Positions 17,988 to 26,364 of a stretch of DNA of 64,000 nucleotides are shown here, one piece after another. The notes beneath the pieces are model-generated. The model was not told the DNA's origin. It worked only from the letters and a program-made list of their open reading frames with translations, and made no database searches. Positions within the stretch are counted from its first letter, which is position 1; each line of letters begins with the position of its first letter. This stretch comes from Williamsia soli (GTDB lineage Bacteria; Actinomycetota; Actinomycetes; Mycobacteriales; Mycobacteriaceae). The stretch is from positions 62,001 through 126,000 of the forward strand of contig NZ_JAFRDR010000004.1 in NCBI RefSeq assembly GCF_017377795.1, given 5' to 3'. Made by a program: the position numbers and the translations under genes.

Positions 17988-19976
17988 GTGAACCGGGCCG
18001 CGGCGGCAACGGGTAGGACAGGGGAAAGCGGGCAATTGGGCAAACGATGGATTTTCGCGCTGACGTTGTCATGCCTGCTCGTCGTCACCGGCTGCGTCGC
18101 GGATCCGCCGCCCCCCGTGCAGCAGACCAATTCGGTGCCGCCTGAACCTGCCGAACCGTCCGGGCAGGTCCTCTACGTGGCGACCGACTCGATTGGTATC
18201 GGGTTCAACCCGCATCTCGCCGCGGATCAGTCCGCGGTGACCACAGCGGTCGCCGCGATGACCTTGCCCAGTTCGTTCCGGCCCGTGAACGAGGGCGGTC
18301 GCGTGGTGTGGACGATGGACAGTGCGCTGCTGACCAGCGCAGACGTATCCAGCACGGCGCCGTTCACCGTCACCTATCGCATCCACGAAGATGCGCAGTG
18401 GTCGGACGGCCTGCCGATCACCGCGGAAGACTTCATCTACCTCTGGCAGCAGATGGGCCGCCAACCCAATGTGACGGCTCCGGCCGGCTATCGCCTCATC
18501 ACCGACGTCCGCAGTGGCGCAGGAGGTAAAGAGGTCACGGCCACGTTCGCTGCGCCCTACCCGGCGTGGCGCGAACTGTTCAATGATCTGCTGCCCTCGC
18601 ACGTCCTCAAAGGCGCACCCGGCGGTTTCCAATCCGGCATGGACAGCGGCTTCCCGGCCTCGGGTGGTCCGTTCACCATCAGCGGCATCGATCACAGCCG
18701 AGACGAGGTTCGGCTCATCCGCAACGACAGGTTCTGGCTCACCCCGGCGCTGCTCGACCGGATGACCTTACGACGCGCCGGTACCACCAGTCAGCTCGCC
18801 GACTCGATGCGTTCGGGCGACACCAGGGTGGCCGCGGTCAGCGGCGGACCCGCCCTCGCCGCCAACCTCGGAAGCATCGGCGGCGTGCAGACAGGGAACG
18901 TCCCGCAATCGCGCACGCTCGGTGTCACGGTCAACACTCGGACCGAGTCGATGTCGAACTTCGATCTCCGGCGCGCAGTCCTGGCGTCGATCGACACCCG
19001 GCTCGTCACCTTCGCAGGGGCCGACGACACCGAGGTGTTGCCCGCCGAGAACTCGGTGTACGCGCCGTCCGATCCGGGTTACTACCCGGTGCCCCGACCC
19101 ACTGTGACGCCTGAACAGATCGAGCAATGGCTGACGTCGGCGGGATACCAGCGGGGTCCGGTGGAGCCCGCTCCCACCCCCGCGCAGAGCACTCCGGGCG
19201 CAGCGACCACCACAACCACGAACGAGGCGCCTGCGTCAGGCGAAGAGGGCACGGCCGGATCGGAGAACAGCAGTCTGCCTCCTCTTCCCGCGGGCGCGCA
19301 GGAGGTCGAGGAAAGTGGCGGCGACGCACTGATCGTCCGGGTGGCGTCGGTGACCGGTGACCCGCGGACCGGGGCAGCTGCAGCGAACATCGTCGATCAG
19401 CTGCGAAGGTCCGGCATCCGGGCCGAGGCCCTGACGCTGTCGACCGCGGAGTTGTACAGCTCCGCGCTCACCGGCCGCCGGGTCGACCTCGTCGTCGGCT
19501 GGAGTCGGGCGGGAGAGTCCCCGGCCACGGCGCTCGCCTCGAACACCGAATGCCTGAGCACCGAAGTGCCCGGGGTATCCGGGACACCGAGCGTCTCCCC
19601 AACCCCTACGACCGAGACTCCCACGACCGAGACACCGCAGACCGGTGCGCCCAAGTCGGAGACGACCCCGTCGCCATCCGGCTCAGAAGCTCCTGATTCC
19701 GAGCGCAGTGAGCCGCGATACACGAGCAACGTCTCCGGACTGTGCGACCCCGCACTGGAGAATCTCGCGACCCGCGCGATCTCCGAGGACGACCCCACGG
19801 ACAACCTGCGGACGGCGCAGCGCCTGCTCGACGACCGGTCGGTCTACCTGCCCGTCTACCAGGACGTCTTGACGACCGCGGTCTCGCCACTGGTCACCGG
19901 AGCCGCGGTGACCGGCCCGGTGCAGACCGGTATCTTCGGTGGATCCGCGGCCTGGCAGCAGCAGACCGGTAACTGA
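17988..19976 (+). CDS. lpqW: LpqW-like lipoprotein, ABC-type substrate-binding family 5 fold
   Basis: The 662-residue protein has a lipoprotein signal ending VVTGC (Cys36) and the fold of peptide/oligopeptide-binding proteins. In M. tuberculosis LpqW (Rv1166, same position after typA) is not a transporter part but helps route mannolipid intermediates toward lipoarabinomannan. Two low-complexity inserts rich in Thr, Pro, Ser and Glu lie near residues 385-435 and 520-570. GTG 17988 is used; TTG 18036, with GGGGAAAG 7 nt upstream, would give a more classical 20-residue signal and is a serious alternative. Function is inferred from synteny and similarity. Confidence 0.78.
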   Translation: MNRAAAATGRTGESGQLGKRWIFALTLSCLLVVTGCVADPPPPVQQTNSVPPEPAEPSGQVLYVATDSIGIGFNPHLAADQSAVTTAVAAMTLPSSFRPVNEGGRVVWTMDSALLTSADVSSTAPFTVTYRIHEDAQWSDGLPITAEDFIYLWQQMGRQPNVTAPAGYRLITDVRSGAGGKEVTATFAAPYPAWRELFNDLLPSHVLKGAPGGFQSGMDSGFPASGGPFTISGIDHSRDEVRLIRNDRFWLTPALLDRMTLRRAGTTSQLADSMRSGDTRVAAVSGGPALAANLGSIGGVQTGNVPQSRTLGVTVNTRTESMSNFDLRRAVLASIDTRLVTFAGADDTEVLPAENSVYAPSDPGYYPVPRPTVTPEQIEQWLTSAGYQRGPVEPAPTPAQSTPGAATTTTTNEAPASGEEGTAGSENSSLPPLPAGAQEVEESGGDALIVRVASVTGDPRTGAAAANIVDQLRRSGIRAEALTLSTAELYSSALTGRRVDLVVGWSRAGESPATALASNTECLSTEVPGVSGTPSVSPTPTTETPTTETPQTGAPKSETTPSPSGSEAPDSERSEPRYTSNVSGLCDPALENLATRAISEDDPTDNLRTAQRLLDDRSVYLPVYQDVLTTAVSPLVTGAAVTGPVQTGIFGGSAAWQQQTGN

Positions 19977-19991
19977 AAGCGAATCGAGACG

Positions 19992-20864
19992 ATGAACCGT
20001 TTGCTGCTCGTCCATGCCCATCCCGACGACGAGACCATCACCACCGGCGGCACCATCGCGAAGTATCTGGCCGCCGGCGCCGAGGTCACCGTGGTCACCT
20101 GCACCCTCGGAGAAGAAGGTGAGGTCATCGGGGCGCGATGGGGCGGCCTCGTGGCCGACGGAGGCGCCGATCAGCTCGGTGGCTACCGGATCGGCGAACT
20201 GACCGAGGCGCTGGTGGCGCTCAGCCCTGATCCGGCGAAACCGCTCGGACCGCATTATCTCGGCGGTGCCGGCCGGTGGCGCGATTCGGGCATGGCCGGC
20301 GCACCGTCGAACGACCATCCGCGCGCGTTCATCGGCGCAGGATCTCGGGCGCCCGCGCAGGTTCTCGCGGAGTTGATCGTCGAACTGCGCCCACAGGTGT
20401 TGGTCGGCTACGACCCGGTCGGCAGCTACGGGCATCCGGACCACATCCAGGTGCACGCGATCTGTGCCGAGGCGATCGACATCGCCGCCGCCGCCGACGA
20501 CCCGTGGGCGGTGTCCAAGCACTACTGGACGGTCACCGAGGAGTCGGCGCTGTCCGACGGTCTGGCTTCTGCACAGACCCGCGTCCCTGCCGGCTGGCGG
20601 ATGCCGGCGATCGGCGAACTGCCCAGCCATCGCGACGGCGAGATCACCACCGCCATCGACGTCCGAGAGGTCTACGACCGCAAGGTCCGGGCCCTGGCGG
20701 CGCACGCCACGCAGGTCACGGTGGCACCGTCGGGCACCGAATACGCGCTGTCGAACAACATCATTCAGCCCATCTTCGCGGAAGAACACTACATTCTGGT
20801 GGCCGGCGACCCCGGTCCGCTCGGCCCGGTAGGGCGGGAAACCGACCTTTTCGGAGGGTTGTGA
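19992..20864 (+). CDS. mshB: Mycothiol biosynthesis deacetylase MshB
   Basis: The 290-residue protein has the LmbE-fold zinc motif AHPDDE at residues 9-14 and the second zinc segment GHPDH near residue 146. It matches GlcNAc-inositol deacetylases, which remove acetyl from GlcNAc-Ins to give GlcN-Ins, the third step of mycothiol synthesis in the cytoplasm. The size matches Rv1170 (about 300). It lies 15 nt after lpqW, and its stop overlaps the ATG of the next gene (TGATG), so the two are probably translated together. Confidence 0.93.
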   Translation: MNRLLLVHAHPDDETITTGGTIAKYLAAGAEVTVVTCTLGEEGEVIGARWGGLVADGGADQLGGYRIGELTEALVALSPDPAKPLGPHYLGGAGRWRDSGMAGAPSNDHPRAFIGAGSRAPAQVLAELIVELRPQVLVGYDPVGSYGHPDHIQVHAICAEAIDIAAAADDPWAVSKHYWTVTEESALSDGLASAQTRVPAGWRMPAIGELPSHRDGEITTAIDVREVYDRKVRALAAHATQVTVAPSGTEYALSNNIIQPIFAEEHYILVAGDPGPLGPVGRETDLFGGL

Positions 20865-21262
20865 TGCAGGGCGAGGTGATGCGCAAGATCCTTCTCGGGT
20901 TCCTGTGGATCGATGGTCTTCTCGTCGGCATCCTCGGCGTCGCGTTCCTGCAACTGTCCATCGGTTCGGTGGCCTTCCCGATCAGCGCGCTGGCGGCGGG
21001 TCTCGCGAACTACGTGTTGCTGTGGTTCAGTGCGACCCTGACCGCGGGACCTGCGAAGTTCGGAGCGCTGGTCGCGTTCGCGGTGGCCTTCTTCGTCTCG
21101 GCTGCGGGCGGTCCCGGCGGCGATGCGGTGATCCCGCAGGACTGGCGCTCGTTCCTGCTGCTGGCCCTGGGCATCGCGGCACCGATGTTCGCGGGTTATG
21201 CGGGAGTGCTGCCTGCGCCGGAGACGGCGCCGGTGCACCCGACCACGGGTGGCGGGGAATGA
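20864..21262 (+). CDS. Small membrane protein (Rv1171-like)
   Basis: The 132-residue protein has four predicted membrane helices (about 9-28, 33-52, 60-78 and 92-112) and a short Pro-rich tail. It occupies the place of Rv1171 between mshB and the F420 gene in M. tuberculosis, and that is the main basis for the name. ATG 20864 has GGAGGG 5 nt upstream and overlaps the mshB stop. No catalytic motif is visible, and I do not know its function. Confidence 0.75.
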   Translation: MQGEVMRKILLGFLWIDGLLVGILGVAFLQLSIGSVAFPISALAAGLANYVLLWFSATLTAGPAKFGALVAFAVAFFVSAAGGPGGDAVIPQDWRSFLLLALGIAAPMFAGYAGVLPAPETAPVHPTTGGGE

Positions 21263-21287
21263 ACCGGCGACCAGGGAGCATTATCTG

Positions 21288-22643
21288 ATGGTGACCTCCG
21301 AGACGACGCTGCTGCCCGATCCGGCCATGCCCGGGGCCGTGAACCCGTCCGATGAACCGCCCGAACCCGCAGAGGTGGCGCGCGCGCTCGACCGGGTGCG
21401 CGCCGGCGAATCGATCGACCTCGACGAGGCCACCGTCCTGCTCGGTGTGAGGGGGGACGATCTCGCCGCGCTGTGCACCTATGCGGGCCGGGTCCGCGAT
21501 GCCGGACTCGAGGCCGAGGGGCGCGAAGGACAGATCAGTTACTCGCGCAAGGTGTTCATCCCGCTGACCACACTGTGCCGCGACCGCTGCCATTACTGCA
21601 CCTTCGTCACCGTCCCCGGCAAGCTAGCCCGGGCGGGCCGAGGGATGTACCTGGAGATGGACGAGGTGCTCGACATTGCGCGCCGCGGCGCCGAGATGGG
21701 CTGCAAAGAGGCGCTTTTCACGCTGGGCGATCGTCCGGAGGATCGTTGGCCGGAGGCGCGGGCGTGGCTCGACGACCACGGGTACACATCGACTCTCGAC
21801 TATGTCCGCGCCGCCTCGATCCGTGTGCTCGAAGAGACGGGGCTGCTGCCCCACCTCAACCCAGGTGTGATGACCAGTGATGAGCTGGCTTGGCTCAAAC
21901 CCGTTGCCCCGTCGATGGGGATGATGCTCGAGACCACCGCCCGCAGGTTGTTCACCGACAAGGGCAATGCCCATTACGGAAGTCCGGACAAGGACCCCGA
22001 GGTCCGCAAACAGGTGCTCATCGACGCGGGCAAGAACTCGGTGCCGTTCACGACCGGAATCCTGGTGGGGATCGGGGAGAACCGGGCGGAGCGGGCTGAC
22101 TCGCTGTTCGAGATGGCGAAGGTGCACAAGGAGTTCGGACATCTACAAGAGGTCATCGTGCAGAACTTCCGGGCGAAGCCCGACACCGCGATGCGTGGGG
22201 TCGCCGACGCGGAGTTCGACGAGTTCCTCGCCGCAGTCGCGGTGGCCCGACTCGTACTGGGGCCGCACATCCGGATCCAGGCCCCGCCGAATCTCGTGTC
22301 GCCTGAAGAATGTGCGTCGCTGGTCAGTGCCGGAGTGGATGACTGGGGCGGCGTGTCACCACTGACACCGGACCACGTCAATCCCGAGAGGCCGTGGCCC
22401 AACCTCGACGCGCTGGCGCAGATCACGGCGGGTACCGGCTACGTGCTGACCGAACGTGTTGCGGCGCAACCGAGATACGTGCTGACCGGTGAGCCCTGGA
22501 TCGATCACCGGATCAGTGCGCACGTGCATGCGCTGGCAGATCCCAACACCGGATTGGCCGTGGACGTCAACCCGACCGGGGCGCCGTGGCACGAGAACGC
22601 AGAACCGGCCGCACCACTCACGTCGACGACAGAGGCCGGCTGA
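21288..22643 (+). CDS. cofG: CofG: FO synthase subunit 1, stand-alone
   Basis: The 451-residue radical-SAM protein carries the cluster motif CRDRCHYC (Cys97, Cys101, Cys104) and matches the N-terminal half of mycobacterial FbiC (Rv1173) throughout, including [20 protein letters not shown]-type, [12 protein letters not shown] and [17 protein letters not shown] blocks. CofG acts with CofH to make the deazaflavin FO from tyrosine and a pyrimidine precursor. FbiC in M. tuberculosis is a CofG-CofH fusion of about 856 residues. Here the protein stops right after the CofG part and the next gene is unrelated, so CofH must be encoded elsewhere if FO is made. ATG 21288 has AGGGAG about 9 nt upstream. 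Confidence 0.9.
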   Translation: MVTSETTLLPDPAMPGAVNPSDEPPEPAEVARALDRVRAGESIDLDEATVLLGVRGDDLAALCTYAGRVRDAGLEAEGREGQISYSRKVFIPLTTLCRDRCHYCTFVTVPGKLARAGRGMYLEMDEVLDIARRGAEMGCKEALFTLGDRPEDRWPEARAWLDDHGYTSTLDYVRAASIRVLEETGLLPHLNPGVMTSDELAWLKPVAPSMGMMLETTARRLFTDKGNAHYGSPDKDPEVRKQVLIDAGKNSVPFTTGILVGIGENRAERADSLFEMAKVHKEFGHLQEVIVQNFRAKPDTAMRGVADAEFDEFLAAVAVARLVLGPHIRIQAPPNLVSPEECASLVSAGVDDWGGVSPLTPDHVNPERPWPNLDALAQITAGTGYVLTERVAAQPRYVLTGEPWIDHRISAHVHALADPNTGLAVDVNPTGAPWHENAEPAAPLTSTTEAG

Positions 22644-23398
22644 TGCTGCTGCCCCCCGTTCGGGCCCTGGCCGACCGCGACGTCGCCACACTGCTGTACA
22701 CCCTCACCGGTGTGATCGACCCGGCGCTCTCCGCGGTCGAGCATCTCGACCCGCTGGGTATCAAACGGCGCACCTTCGGGACCGTGGAACAGCAGGCGAA
22801 CCAGGCGATGTCGTCCGAGGCGCTTGTCACCAAAGTCATCGGTGCCATTGATGATTCGCTGATCTGGGCGTCCGACAGCGCCGGTCTGCCCGGAACCGCG
22901 AAGTGGGCGGGGTGGACCGCAGAGGAGCGTCGGGACTGGTGGATCAAGCGGGTCGGCCCGATCAGCACCCTGGCAGTGGCGTACCCGGGTGTTTTCGGGG
23001 TCATCGCCGACCGGCTTCCGCTGCAGACCGTCATCGGCTTCGCGCAGCAGGCCGTACTGCTGTGCGCCGTTGCCCGCGCCTACGGAGTCGACGATCGCCA
23101 TCGGCACGTGGACCTGCTCGCGCGCGTGCTCCTCAACCGAAACCTCGACTCGAAAGCCGTGCTCAGCAAACCTGCTACGCAGGAAGATGAGCATTCGTCC
23201 GCGGACCTCGCCCGTGGGGCCTGGAACGGGATCGGCAAGTCGCGCGCGATCCTCTCCGAACTGGCCCGGCGACCGTCCTCACGTCAGCCTTGGCGACTGC
23301 TCGGCGCGTTACCGATCGTCGGAGCGGCCGCCGACTACATCGGGGAGACCGGCGCACTGCGCCGCGCCGCGGACAACGCGGTGAAGAACATCCGCTGA
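22643..23398 (+). CDS. Conserved protein of unknown function
   Basis: The 251-residue protein starts at an ATG overlapping the cofG stop codon (TGATG), so it is probably translated with cofG. It is mostly alpha-helical with moderately hydrophobic stretches near 108-150 and 215-235 but no clear signal peptide. It has no radical-SAM motif and no similarity to CofH. A His/Asp/Arg-rich stretch (YGVDDRHRHVDLL) is the most distinctive part. I do not recognise the family. Its fixed position behind cofG is the only functional hint. A perfect hairpin overlaps its stop codon. Confidence 0.75.
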   Translation: MLLPPVRALADRDVATLLYTLTGVIDPALSAVEHLDPLGIKRRTFGTVEQQANQAMSSEALVTKVIGAIDDSLIWASDSAGLPGTAKWAGWTAEERRDWWIKRVGPISTLAVAYPGVFGVIADRLPLQTVIGFAQQAVLLCAVARAYGVDDRHRHVDLLARVLLNRNLDSKAVLSKPATQEDEHSSADLARGAWNGIGKSRAILSELARRPSSRQPWRLLGALPIVGAAADYIGETGALRRAADNAVKNIR

Positions 23399-23417
23399 GC
23401 GGATCACCGCTCAGCGG
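23392..23417. terminator. Bidirectional hairpin between convergent genes
   Basis: Perfect 11-nt arms (23392-23402 and 23407-23417, CCGCTGAGCGG type) flank an ATCA loop. The left arm contains the TGA stop of the plus-strand gene, and the hairpin ends 5 nt from the minus-strand rhodanese stop, so it can serve both transcripts. Confidence 0.7.
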
Positions 23418-23422
23418 TCACG

Positions 23423-23803
23423 TCAGACCAGACCTGCCTGGACAAGTGCCTCGTAGCCGCCGATCACGTCGGTGGCGCGGTGCAGTCCGAGATTCTGCAG
23501 CGCGGCAGCGGCCAGGCTCGAGGTGTAACCCTGCGAGCACAGGATGATCCAGGCCACGTCGTGGTCCACGGCCTCGGGAATCCTGGCATCGGAGGTCGGA
23601 TCGGCCCGCCACTCCAGGACGTTGCGCTCGATCACCAGCGCACCAGGGTGTTCGCCCTCCTCGGCGCGCTGGGCAGCGGGTCGAATATCCACGAGGACAC
23701 CGCCATTCGCCAGTGCAGATGGAAGATCCTCAGCCGCGAGCCGGTCGAGACCGGCACGCGCTTCGAGGAGCACTTCGTCGATGCTCTTGGGTCGTGCGCT
23801 CAC
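23423..23803 (-). CDS. Rhodanese-domain sulfurtransferase
   Basis: The 126-residue protein is a single rhodanese domain with the DIRPAAQR entry loop and the active-site loop CSQGYTS, where Cys89 would carry the persulfide. A start ATG overlaps the stop of the cysteine dioxygenase gene (4 nt), so the two are one operon. The pairing fits oxidative breakdown of cysteine: the dioxygenase forms cysteine sulfinate, and the rhodanese may handle sulfite, thiosulfate or persulfide products. That link is inferred from the operon and family roles. A polycysteine leader peptide upstream probably controls both genes. Confidence 0.88.
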   Translation of the reverse strand: MSARPKSIDEVLLEARAGLDRLAAEDLPSALANGGVLVDIRPAAQRAEEGEHPGALVIERNVLEWRADPTSDARIPEAVDHDVAWIILCSQGYTSSLAAAALQNLGLHRATDVIGGYEALVQAGLV

Positions 23804-24375
23804 GCAGACCCTCCGTCGGTGAGCACTGTCTTCGTGCGTCGTAGCGATTGGCTGTCGGTGACTTCGTAGTAGGACATTGCGGTCAGCGGCGGCGAGTAGG
23901 CGTGGACGCTCAGGGTCGGCTCGCTCGTCACGACCCGACTCGGGCTACGGACGACGTCATGGACCCAGCCCAGCGGGAACGACGCCTGATCTCCTTCGTC
24001 GAGGGTACGGGCACGTAGCTGGCTCCCGGTCCAGCGATACTCGGTCAGAGCACCTGACAGCACGGTGAGGGCGCCGAGGGAACCGGCGTGATCGTGCAGG
24101 TCGGTGGACTCGTCTGGGGTCCAGCTGATCAGCCACACGTCGACGTCGTCGTCGTAGTGGAGGCGGGTGGCCCAGCGCTTCTCCCGGTCCCAGTACTTGG
24201 GTAGTACATCGTCGTGACGACCGTCGAGGACGTCCGATGCACCCTGATCGGTCAGCCGCAGCAGGTCCGCGGGACGCAGGCGCGTCGGCAGGTGATGGGT
24301 GGGCGACGGGGTGCGGCTGGACAGGTGCTGTGTCGGCGCGCTGACGGACGCGGGCCGCGAAAGGGTTGAGGTCAT
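23800..24375 (-). CDS. Cysteine dioxygenase (type I)
   Basis: The 191-residue cupin has the iron ligands expected of type I cysteine dioxygenases: His94 and His96 in LHDHAG and His139 in GWVHD. The Ser-His-Tyr second-shell triad is also present (Ser156, His158, Tyr160 in SVHAYSPPL). It oxidises L-cysteine to cysteine sulfinate with O2. ATG 24375 has AGGAG about 7 nt upstream. The frame stays open upstream to 24708, but those codons look non-coding. The roughly 40-residue N-terminus before the cupin is Ser/Thr/Pro-rich. The gene is preceded by a tiny reading frame ending Cys-Cys-Cys. Confidence 0.9.
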   Translation of the reverse strand: MTSTLSRPASVSAPTQHLSSRTPSPTHHLPTRLRPADLLRLTDQGASDVLDGRHDDVLPKYWDREKRWATRLHYDDDVDVWLISWTPDESTDLHDHAGSLGALTVLSGALTEYRWTGSQLRARTLDEGDQASFPLGWVHDVVRSPSRVVTSEPTLSVHAYSPPLTAMSYYEVTDSQSLRRTKTVLTDGGSA

Positions 24376-24419
24376 GTGAGGATGCTCCTGATGAATCGAG
24401 TGGTGTTGGTTGCCCGAGG

Positions 24420-24467
24420 TCAGCAACAACACATTCGGTTCCACAGGGGGGTCGGTCGCACAGTCAC
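24420..24467 (-). CDS. Polycysteine leader peptide upstream of cysteine dioxygenase
   Basis: A minus-strand reading frame from GTG 24467 to TGA 24420 encodes MTVRPTPLWNRMCCC, 15 residues with three consecutive Cys codons (TGT TGT TGC) right before the stop. It ends 44 nt upstream of the cysteine dioxygenase ATG. In mycobacteria, short leaderless frames ending in runs of Cys act as cysteine-responsive attenuators of sulfur-metabolism operons: ribosome stalling at Cys codons changes expression of the next gene. The placement before a cysteine-degrading operon fits. A TATCT sequence a few bases upstream could be a -10 element. The start could also be GTG 24461. Confidence 0.7.
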   Translation of the reverse strand: MTVRPTPLWNRMCCC

Positions 24468-24500
24468 GGGACAGATACTGCCGTCGCTGAGGCGTCTCGC

Positions 24501-24517
24501 ACAGGTTTAAGACCTGT
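24501..24517. promoter_or_regulatory. Inverted repeat upstream of the cysteine dioxygenase leader
   Basis: ACAGGT-TTAAG-ACCTGT is a perfect 6-nt inverted repeat with a 5-nt spacer. It lies about 34 nt upstream of the leader-peptide start on the minus strand, where a -35 element or operator would sit. No matching regulator is known to me. Confidence 0.35.
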
Positions 24518-24643
24518 CTGATTTGAAAGCAGTGGTCAGACGTCTGCTGGCGGAATCGATTGCGTTGACCTGGGGAGGCGTCCGCGCGACAGGGTGACCC
24601 GGGTTTTGACTTGGAATGCAGTACGCGGATACTGGGAGGCAAC

Positions 24644-24689
24644 AAGCGGGCAGGCTGGGCGACCTTCAATCCACAAGGCATGCCCGCTT
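24644..24689. repeat. Widely spaced inverted repeat upstream of fdxC
   Basis: AAGCGGGCA (24644-24652) and TGCCCGCTT (24681-24689) are perfect 9-nt arms separated by 28 nt, in the divergent region between the cysteine dioxygenase leader and fdxC. It could be a weak hairpin in the fdxC leader or a pair of protein sites. The rest of 24518-24743 shows nothing else I can name. Confidence 0.4.
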
Positions 24690-24743
24690 TCGAGCGCGTG
24701 CAGCCCACGCGTGAGTGAACTGTGATTGTGAGGAGGGTGGCCG

Positions 24744-25070
24744 GTGACCTATATCATCGCTGAACCTTGCGTTGATGTCCTGGACAAGGCCTGCGTCGAG
24801 GAGTGCCCTGTCGACTGCATCTATGAGGGTGGTCGGATGTTGTACATCCACCCCGACGAATGTGTCGACTGCGGTGCCTGCGAGCCGGTGTGTCCGGTCG
24901 AGGCCATCTTCTATGAAGATGATGTGCCCGACGAGTGGGCAGGTTATTACAACGCGAATGTCGATTTCTTCGACGACTTGGGATCTCCCGGTGGCGCCAG
25001 CAAGCTGGGCAAGGTCGACTACGACTCGCCGTTCGTCAAGGCCCTGCCCCCGATGAACACCGAGGACTGA
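24744..25070 (+). CDS. fdxC: Seven-iron-type ferredoxin FdxC
   Basis: The 108-residue ferredoxin has a first set of Cys (Cys9, Cys17, Cys21 and a nearby Cys in VECPVDC-like sequence) and a second set [12 protein letters not shown], the arrangement of 3Fe-4S/4Fe-4S actinobacterial ferredoxins. It transfers electrons to redox enzymes in the cytoplasm. GTG 24744 has AGGAGGG 6 nt upstream. It lies 8 nt before dapC, the same gene order as Rv1177-Rv1178 in M. tuberculosis. Confidence 0.93.
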   Translation: MTYIIAEPCVDVLDKACVEECPVDCIYEGGRMLYIHPDECVDCGACEPVCPVEAIFYEDDVPDEWAGYYNANVDFFDDLGSPGGASKLGKVDYDSPFVKALPPMNTED

Positions 25071-25078
25071 CGACGCCG

Positions 25079-26194
25079 ATGTCTGTGCTGCGTGGCCGGG
25101 CGCCGGTGTCGAGGCGACTCCCGGACTTTCCCTGGGACACGTTGCTCGGTGCCAAGGAGCGCGCGGCCGCACACCCCGGCGGGATCGTGGACCTGTCGGT
25201 CGGTACCCCGGTGGACCCGGTCGATCCGCTGATACGCGATGCGCTGGCAGCAGCATCCGGTTTTCCCGGCTATCCGACGACCATCGGCACCGCGGAGGTG
25301 CGCAGGGCCGCGATCGATGCGTTGAAGCGCAGGCACGGCATCGATGGTCTGGACCTCTCTATGGTGCTCCCCGTGATCGGCACCAAAGAGGCGATTGCCG
25401 GGTTGCCGTCGACCCTGGGGCTCGGCGCGGGTGATCAGGTGGTCATACCGGAGGTCGCCTACCCGACGTACGAGGTCGGTGCTCTGCTCGCGGGTGCGGA
25501 GGCCGTCCGGGCCGACTCGCTGACCCAGCTGGGCCCCGCGACGCCGGCGATGATCTATCTCAATTCACCGTCGAATCCGACCGGCAAGGTGCTGCCTGTC
25601 GAGCATCTGCGCAAAGTCGTCTCCTGGGCGCGCGAACGCGGCACGGTGGTGGTGTCCGACGAGTGTTACCTGGGCCTGGCCTGGGATGACGAGCCCGTCT
25701 CGATCCTCGACCCGCGGGTGGCCGACGGAGACAACACCGGTCTGCTCGCGGTGCATTCGCTGTCGAAGACGTCCAACCTCGCGAGCTATCGTGCCGGGTT
25801 CCTTGCCGGTGATCCCACGCTCATCGGCGAGCTCCTGGCCGTACGCAAGCACGCCGGGATGATCGTTCCGTTCCCGATCCAGGCTGCGATGGCGGCGGCA
25901 CTCGGCGACGACGGGCATGCAGCCGAGCAGCGGGAACGCTACCGGATGCGCCGCGAGACCCTGAGAAACGCGGTGACCGGCGCCGGGTTCAGGATCGATG
26001 AATCCGCTGCCGGACTGTATCTGTGGGCCACTCGCGACGAGCCGTGTCGCGACACCGTCGCGTGGCTCTCCGAGCGCGGAATCCTCGCCGCACCCGGCGA
26101 CTTCTACGGACCCCGCGGAGCGCGGCACGTCCGGATGGCGTTGACCGCCACCGATGAGAGAATCGCTGAGGCAGCGAGCCGTCTGGCCTCCTGA
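25079..26194 (+). CDS. dapC: Succinyldiaminopimelate aminotransferase DapC
   Basis: The 371-residue protein is a fold-type I aminotransferase. The PLP-binding Lys lies in HSLSKTSNLASYRAGF, with the upstream YLNSPSNPTGK and SDECYLGL segments contacting the cofactor. It corresponds to Rv1178, annotated as DapC, which makes N-succinyl-LL-2,6-diaminopimelate in the succinylase branch of lysine and peptidoglycan-precursor synthesis. dapD and dapE, acting before and after it in the same branch, are also in this window. It follows fdxC by 8 nt and is probably co-transcribed. Confidence 0.87.
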   Translation: MSVLRGRAPVSRRLPDFPWDTLLGAKERAAAHPGGIVDLSVGTPVDPVDPLIRDALAAASGFPGYPTTIGTAEVRRAAIDALKRRHGIDGLDLSMVLPVIGTKEAIAGLPSTLGLGAGDQVVIPEVAYPTYEVGALLAGAEAVRADSLTQLGPATPAMIYLNSPSNPTGKVLPVEHLRKVVSWARERGTVVVSDECYLGLAWDDEPVSILDPRVADGDNTGLLAVHSLSKTSNLASYRAGFLAGDPTLIGELLAVRKHAGMIVPFPIQAAMAAALGDDGHAAEQRERYRMRRETLRNAVTGAGFRIDESAAGLYLWATRDEPCRDTVAWLSERGILAAPGDFYGPRGARHVRMALTATDERIAEAASRLAS

Positions 26195-26250
26195 CCTGCG
26201 TCGTCGTAGCTGTGTCCAATCTGAGACCAGTCCGTTACCCTTTACTTCGA

Positions 26251-26265
26251 AGTTTCGGTGAAACT
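26251..26265. promoter_or_regulatory. Inverted repeat in the promoter region of the MNIO operon
   Basis: AGTTTC-GGT-GAAACT is a perfect 6-nt inverted repeat with a 3-nt spacer, about 100 nt upstream of the MNIO start. The 170-nt gap after dapC suggests the operon has its own promoter, and this is the clearest operator-like site in it. The regulator is unknown. Confidence 0.35.
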
Positions 26266-26364
26266 GTGGACAAGAAGCAGAACTGACTACGAATCTGTAA
26301 CTCGGACAACGGATTCGAATGTGGCCAACGTCGTCCACTCGTGAGCGAGTGAAAGGACGCGCAC

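Noticed and set aside
16005-18035. Long minus-strand open frame opposite typA
   Set aside because: It mirrors a strongly conserved GTPase gene, has a GC-rich non-coding composition and no domain; a shadow frame.
24420-24708. Upstream extension of the cysteine dioxygenase frame to 24708
   Set aside because: The extension has no family similarity and contains the leader region; the ATG 24375 start with AGGAG is better.
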